Shown here piece after piece: positions 60,773 to 64,000 of a DNA stretch of 64,000 nucleotides. This stretch comes from Deltaproteobacteria bacterium (GTDB lineage: Bacteria > Myxococcota_A > UBA9042 > PHBI01), in the NCBI GenBank assembly GCA_011526585.1, contig WYBB01000053.1:1-64000 (forward strand), in the 5' to 3' direction. How positions within the stretch are numbered: position 1 is the first letter of the stretch; every line of letters starts with the position of its first letter. The notes under the pieces are model-generated. The model worked only from the letters and a program-made list of their open reading frames with translations. It was not told where the DNA came from and ran no database searches. A program made the position numbers and the translations under genes.

Positions 60773-63622
60773 CTATTCGCGCGGCGCGGCCTCGATGATC
60801 GAGAACGGCAGCTGCGGCGCGGCCTGATACGCCACCACCGACTGGCCGTCCTCGGTCTTGCGCGTCGTGATGATGTAGTGGCGGTTCTTGCCGAGCAGCG
60901 CACGCAGCCGCGACACGGCGACCTTGACCTTCGTCTGCACCGTCGGCGTCAGCTCGGGGGCCGACCATACCTCGCGCGCGAGCTCGAGCATCGAGAAGCT
61001 CTCGTCGGGGTTCCGCAGCAGATGCAGCAAGAGCGGCATCATCACGCGCTTCTGCCCGAGCGAGACCTGGCGCCCGAAGTTCAAGACGATCTGATCGGGC
61101 ACGCACACGACGAAGCTCGAGCTCGAGCGCCCGTTGATGATCGCCTGGTAGTCGGCCGCGCTGAGCCCCTGCGCGCCGTTGCGCGAGAGCTGCACGAACG
61201 GGGACCCCGCGGCGGTGCCGATCCGCCGCCCGCCGCTCGTCCCCAGGCGCCCGCGCTCCGGCGCGACCGCGACCTGGCGCGCGTCGACGCCGAGGCGTTC
61301 GAGCTCCAGGCGACAGGCGAGCTTGGTCTTGTCGGCGCCGCCCCGCAACCCGGCGAGCAAGAGCGTGCGCACGCGGCGCTCGGGGTCGGGCTCGCCCCGG
61401 CCGGCGAAGGTCCACGGGACGGTGAAGCCCATCGCCTGCGCCGCCTCGACGATCCCGTCGACCGGGCGCACGACGGCCTCGACGTCCCCGTCGCCGTCAT
61501 CGACGCGCCGCGCGGCCGCCGCCCCGAGGGCGAGCCACAGGCGCGCCTCCTCCCAGCGCGCGCCCACCCGCCGATAGCTGTCGCGCGCGAGCTCGAGCTG
61601 ACGACCGGGGCCGTTGGCCTGTCCCTCGGCCGCCACCGCGCCCGAGAAGCCCTCGTAGCTCGGGCTCTCGACCGCGGCCCGCCGGAGCCGCGCCTCGAGT
61701 GAGACCCACGGGTCGTTGGCGCGCTGTGCCAGCTCGAGCACCTTGTTGCGCTCGGCGCCCGGCTCGAGCAGACGCCCGAGGAAGAGGTTGCCGAGCGGCT
61801 CGCGCGCCTCGGCGACCAAAACGCGCAGGCGCTCGACCGCGCGCTCGATCGAGCCGTCACGCAAGAGTGCCAGCGCGATGCGCGCCGCCTGCGAGACCGG
61901 ATCGATCGGCTCGCGCTCGGTCTCCGGCTCGAGCGCCGCGCCGTCTCCCGCCGCGAACGCCCCGGCGACCAGCATGCGCCTGAGCTCGAGGTTGACCTCG
62001 GGATCGCAGGAGCGGCGCGCGCACAGCGCCAGTGCCTGCATCGCCGCCTCGCGCGTCTTGTCCCAGCCGGTCGATTCGCGCGACAGGCGCGCCAGCGTCA
62101 CCGCGAGCCTGAGCTCCAGCGCGTCGGCCTCCGCGCTCTCCTCCGGCGCGAGCCCGCGCTTGCGGGTGTGCTCGACCTGATCGAGCGCGCGCAGGAGCCA
62201 CGAGCGCGCGTCGCTGAAGTCGGCCTTGGCGCGCGCAGCCAGCGCCTGCGCCTCGGCGATGCGCACCTGCCAGCGCCAGACCGTCGGGTCGCGCTTGTCG
62301 GCGGCGAGCTTGTCGCGCGCGCGCTCGAGCCGCTCACGCGCGCCGTCGGTCTCGCCGCGTCGCGCCAGCGCGAGCCCCGCCAGGACCTCGCACCAGTACG
62401 GGGTCGCCCCCGGCTCCAGCGCCTCGATCCAGCCCAGGATCCGCTCGCTGCCCTCGTCCTCGGGCAGCTCGAGCTCGAGGCGCGCTCCGTGCCGGCTCAG
62501 GATGTCGAGCAGACGCGCACGCTCGTCGGCCGCCGCGAAGAGATCGACGATGTCCGGGCCGAGCACCGCCGCCTCACCCGGCGGATCCTCGAGCGCCGCG
62601 AGCCGCAGCTCGGCCGCGCGCCGGTGCGCCTCCTGCCAGCCCGCCCGATCCTGCGCGAGGAAGCGCTGGCGCAAGACGCTCTGCAGGCCCGGCAGCGTCT
62701 TCAGGCGCGCCGCGTCGGGGTCGTCCTCGAGCACCAGGCTCGCGCGCACGAGCTCGTCGAGCGCGCGATTGACCACCGCGGGCTCGAGGCGCAGGAGCCG
62801 GCGCCGCGCCTCGGGCGTGCCCGCGACCTCACCGCCGATGATCGCCTGGATGTAGGGGCGCGAGAAGCGCCCGACCACCGCCGCGATCTGCAGGACGTAG
62901 CGCGTCTCGGCGCGCGTCTGCGCGATCGCCTCCTCGACGATCGGCGAGAGCGCCGAGACGAGCACCGACGGGCGCGTCGTGGTCGAGCGCGACGCTCTCA
63001 GCCGCGCGCTGACCAGCGCCGGCCAGCCCCCGGTCTCCTCGAGCACCGCGCGCGCGAGGTTGCGCGCCGGCGCGCCCGCCGCGTAGTCGCCGTGGATCAG
63101 GTCGTCGATCTCGTCGAGGGTCAGCGCGAGCTCGCGCACGCCGAGCAGCGGGCGCTCACCGCCGCCGAGCTCGGCGGGCAGCGACTGGCGGCTGGCGAAG
63201 ATCAAGCGGAGCCCGGCCGGGCGAGCCGCGATGAGGCGGCGCAGCAGCTCGAGGACCGGGCCCGCGGGCAGCCGCTCGACCTCGTCGAGCCCGAGCGTGA
63301 GCGTCGGCGTCGCGAGCGCTTCGCGCGTGCGCTCGAGCACGAGGTGCGGCGGCTCGCTCGTGCGCAGGCCGCCGACGGCGCGCACCGCCGCGACCGCGGT
63401 CCCGGGGTAGGCGCGCTTGAGCCCCTGCGCCAGCGCGTCGACGAAGAGGGACGGGTGGCCCTCGGTGCTCGACAGCGAGACGGGCACGACCCGGAGGTCG
63501 CTGGTGGCCGCGCTCTCGAGGAGCGTGCTCTTGCCCCAGCCGGCGGGCGCGACCACGGCGGTGACCGCGGGCGCGGCGGCGAGCGCATCGACGAGGCGAG
63601 TTCGCATCAGCGGATGTGACAT
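60773..63622 (-). CDS. MalT-like ATPase transcriptional regulator with C-terminal winged helix
   Basis: A 949-residue regulator of the STAND type. The N-terminal NTPase has Walker A APAGWGKST (K31), a TLGLDEVERL Walker B region near residue 110 and ASRQSLP sensor sequence. A long helical TPR-like sensor region follows (about 330-760). The last 170 residues hold an OmpR/SARP-like winged helix: LELAREVWSAPELTP, then TKVKVAVSRLRALLG. MalT-like proteins bind an inducer in the helical region, oligomerise with ATP and activate transcription. The start MSHPLM was chosen; the longer MDPAPS form is possible. The target genes are unknown. Confidence 0.85.
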   Translation of the reverse strand: MSHPLMRTRLVDALAAAPAVTAVVAPAGWGKSTLLESAATSDLRVVPVSLSSTEGHPSLFVDALAQGLKRAYPGTAVAAVRAVGGLRTSEPPHLVLERTREALATPTLTLGLDEVERLPAGPVLELLRRLIAARPAGLRLIFASRQSLPAELGGGERPLLGVRELALTLDEIDDLIHGDYAAGAPARNLARAVLEETGGWPALVSARLRASRSTTTRPSVLVSALSPIVEEAIAQTRAETRYVLQIAAVVGRFSRPYIQAIIGGEVAGTPEARRRLLRLEPAVVNRALDELVRASLVLEDDPDAARLKTLPGLQSVLRQRFLAQDRAGWQEAHRRAAELRLAALEDPPGEAAVLGPDIVDLFAAADERARLLDILSRHGARLELELPEDEGSERILGWIEALEPGATPYWCEVLAGLALARRGETDGARERLERARDKLAADKRDPTVWRWQVRIAEAQALAARAKADFSDARSWLLRALDQVEHTRKRGLAPEESAEADALELRLAVTLARLSRESTGWDKTREAAMQALALCARRSCDPEVNLELRRMLVAGAFAAGDGAALEPETEREPIDPVSQAARIALALLRDGSIERAVERLRVLVAEAREPLGNLFLGRLLEPGAERNKVLELAQRANDPWVSLEARLRRAAVESPSYEGFSGAVAAEGQANGPGRQLELARDSYRRVGARWEEARLWLALGAAAARRVDDGDGDVEAVVRPVDGIVEAAQAMGFTVPWTFAGRGEPDPERRVRTLLLAGLRGGADKTKLACRLELERLGVDARQVAVAPERGRLGTSGGRRIGTAAGSPFVQLSRNGAQGLSAADYQAIINGRSSSSFVVCVPDQIVLNFGRQVSLGQKRVMMPLLLHLLRNPDESFSMLELAREVWSAPELTPTVQTKVKVAVSRLRALLGKNRHYIITTRKTEDGQSVVAYQAAPQLPFSIIEAAPRE

Positions 63623-63862
63623 GGCTCCGACGGGGCGGGGGGAGGTATCGACATCAGACCTCAACGATGGCGCGGGGTCCACCGGTGGGCCTGACGATTC
63701 ACGGCCGCAAGGCTCGCGGTGATGAAGGGGTGCATCGGACAGAAATGCCCGACGTCCCGCGGACTATCATCGACACGTCCCTTCAAACACGATCCCGGGT
63801 CGCGGCGCAAAGGGACTCCAACGCCGAGTTACAATCCGCCTCCGGCGGACAACTCGCGACGC

Positions 63863-64000
63863 TCATGGTTCGCAATCAATCTCGATGTAGAAGCTGCCGA
63901 TGAGGCTGCCGGGCCCGTCGACCGCGAGGTAGAAGGTCTGGCCTTCGACGATGTCGAGGTGGAGGTCGCCGGTCGACATCTGCACGCAGTCGCGCGGCGT
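63863..64000 (-). CDS. 3' end of an exported-protein gene (cut by window edge)
   Basis: Only the last 45 residues are in the window. They read as a beta-rich repeat: CVQMSTGDLHLDIVEGQTF, then YLAVDGPGSLIGSFYIEID and C-E-P at the end. The pattern (YLAVDG, then GSFYIEI, then C) is that of the small beta-sandwich domains at the C-terminus of secreted Myxococcota proteins, resembling pre-peptidase C-terminal domains. The gene starts beyond the window, so its length and main function cannot be told. The 240 bases between it and the regulator show no gene. Confidence 0.6.
   Translation of the reverse strand, partial: TPRDCVQMSTGDLHLDIVEGQTFYLAVDGPGSLIGSFYIEIDCEP

Overview
High GC content, GTG/TTG starts, a Ser/Thr kinase with zinc-ribbon and PEGA domains, FHA and PilZ proteins, paired short outer-membrane beta-barrels of the myxobacterial type, a giant TPR protein and many lipoproteins point to a Myxococcota chromosome, probably of the Polyangia. 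This is inference from gene content; no rRNA is present.

Layout. 0.1-9.8 kb: M14 carboxypeptidase, a SecY-like membrane protein ending in a DUF2007-like domain, an SDR, an AlkC-type DNA glycosylase, a GNAT-cupin pair, a PEGA Ser/Thr kinase and an unknown protein. 10-17 kb: mutS2, then an FHA coiled-coil/PilZ pair. 17-22.5 kb: a leftward run (two beta-barrels, DUF4332, hutI, an exported protein) and rightward surE-apt. 22.6-29.5 kb: metG, tRNA-Arg(CCU), a flavin reductase-like protein, a tail-anchored protein with five KTTA-type motifs, a DUF4157 (eCIS-core) protein and a class IV aminotransferase. 29.6-41.3 kb: one 3,900-residue TPR protein.

41.4-48.9 kb: a 7.4-kb integrated element in tRNA-Phe(GAA), bounded by an exact 82-bp duplication of the tRNA 3' part and its terminator. 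It has a tyrosine integrase, an excisionase-like protein, an overlapping operon of small HTH, primase, RepA-like ATPase and candidate initiator genes, and a 23-bp iteron array. TGCCGCA sites lie inside both ends. No capsid, portal or relaxase gene is visible. It looks like a satellite or integrated plasmid carrying an RSF1010-style replication set, and is the most distinctive system here.

48.9-64 kb: a hicBA toxin-antitoxin pair, a 1,728-residue RHS lipoprotein with an unrecognised C-terminal tip, dnaJ/cbpA, gamma-glutamyltransferase, a tightly coupled run (PHA-system protein, Kazal-inhibitor lipoprotein, small lipoprotein, beta-barrel), a 949-residue MalT-like regulator and the 3' end of an exported protein gene.

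Two dispersed repeat families run through the window. One is a ~142-bp element with terminal inverted repeats, placed directly after stop codons or between convergent genes. The other is a short GC-rich palindrome, once tandemly arrayed and once translated inside a protein linker.
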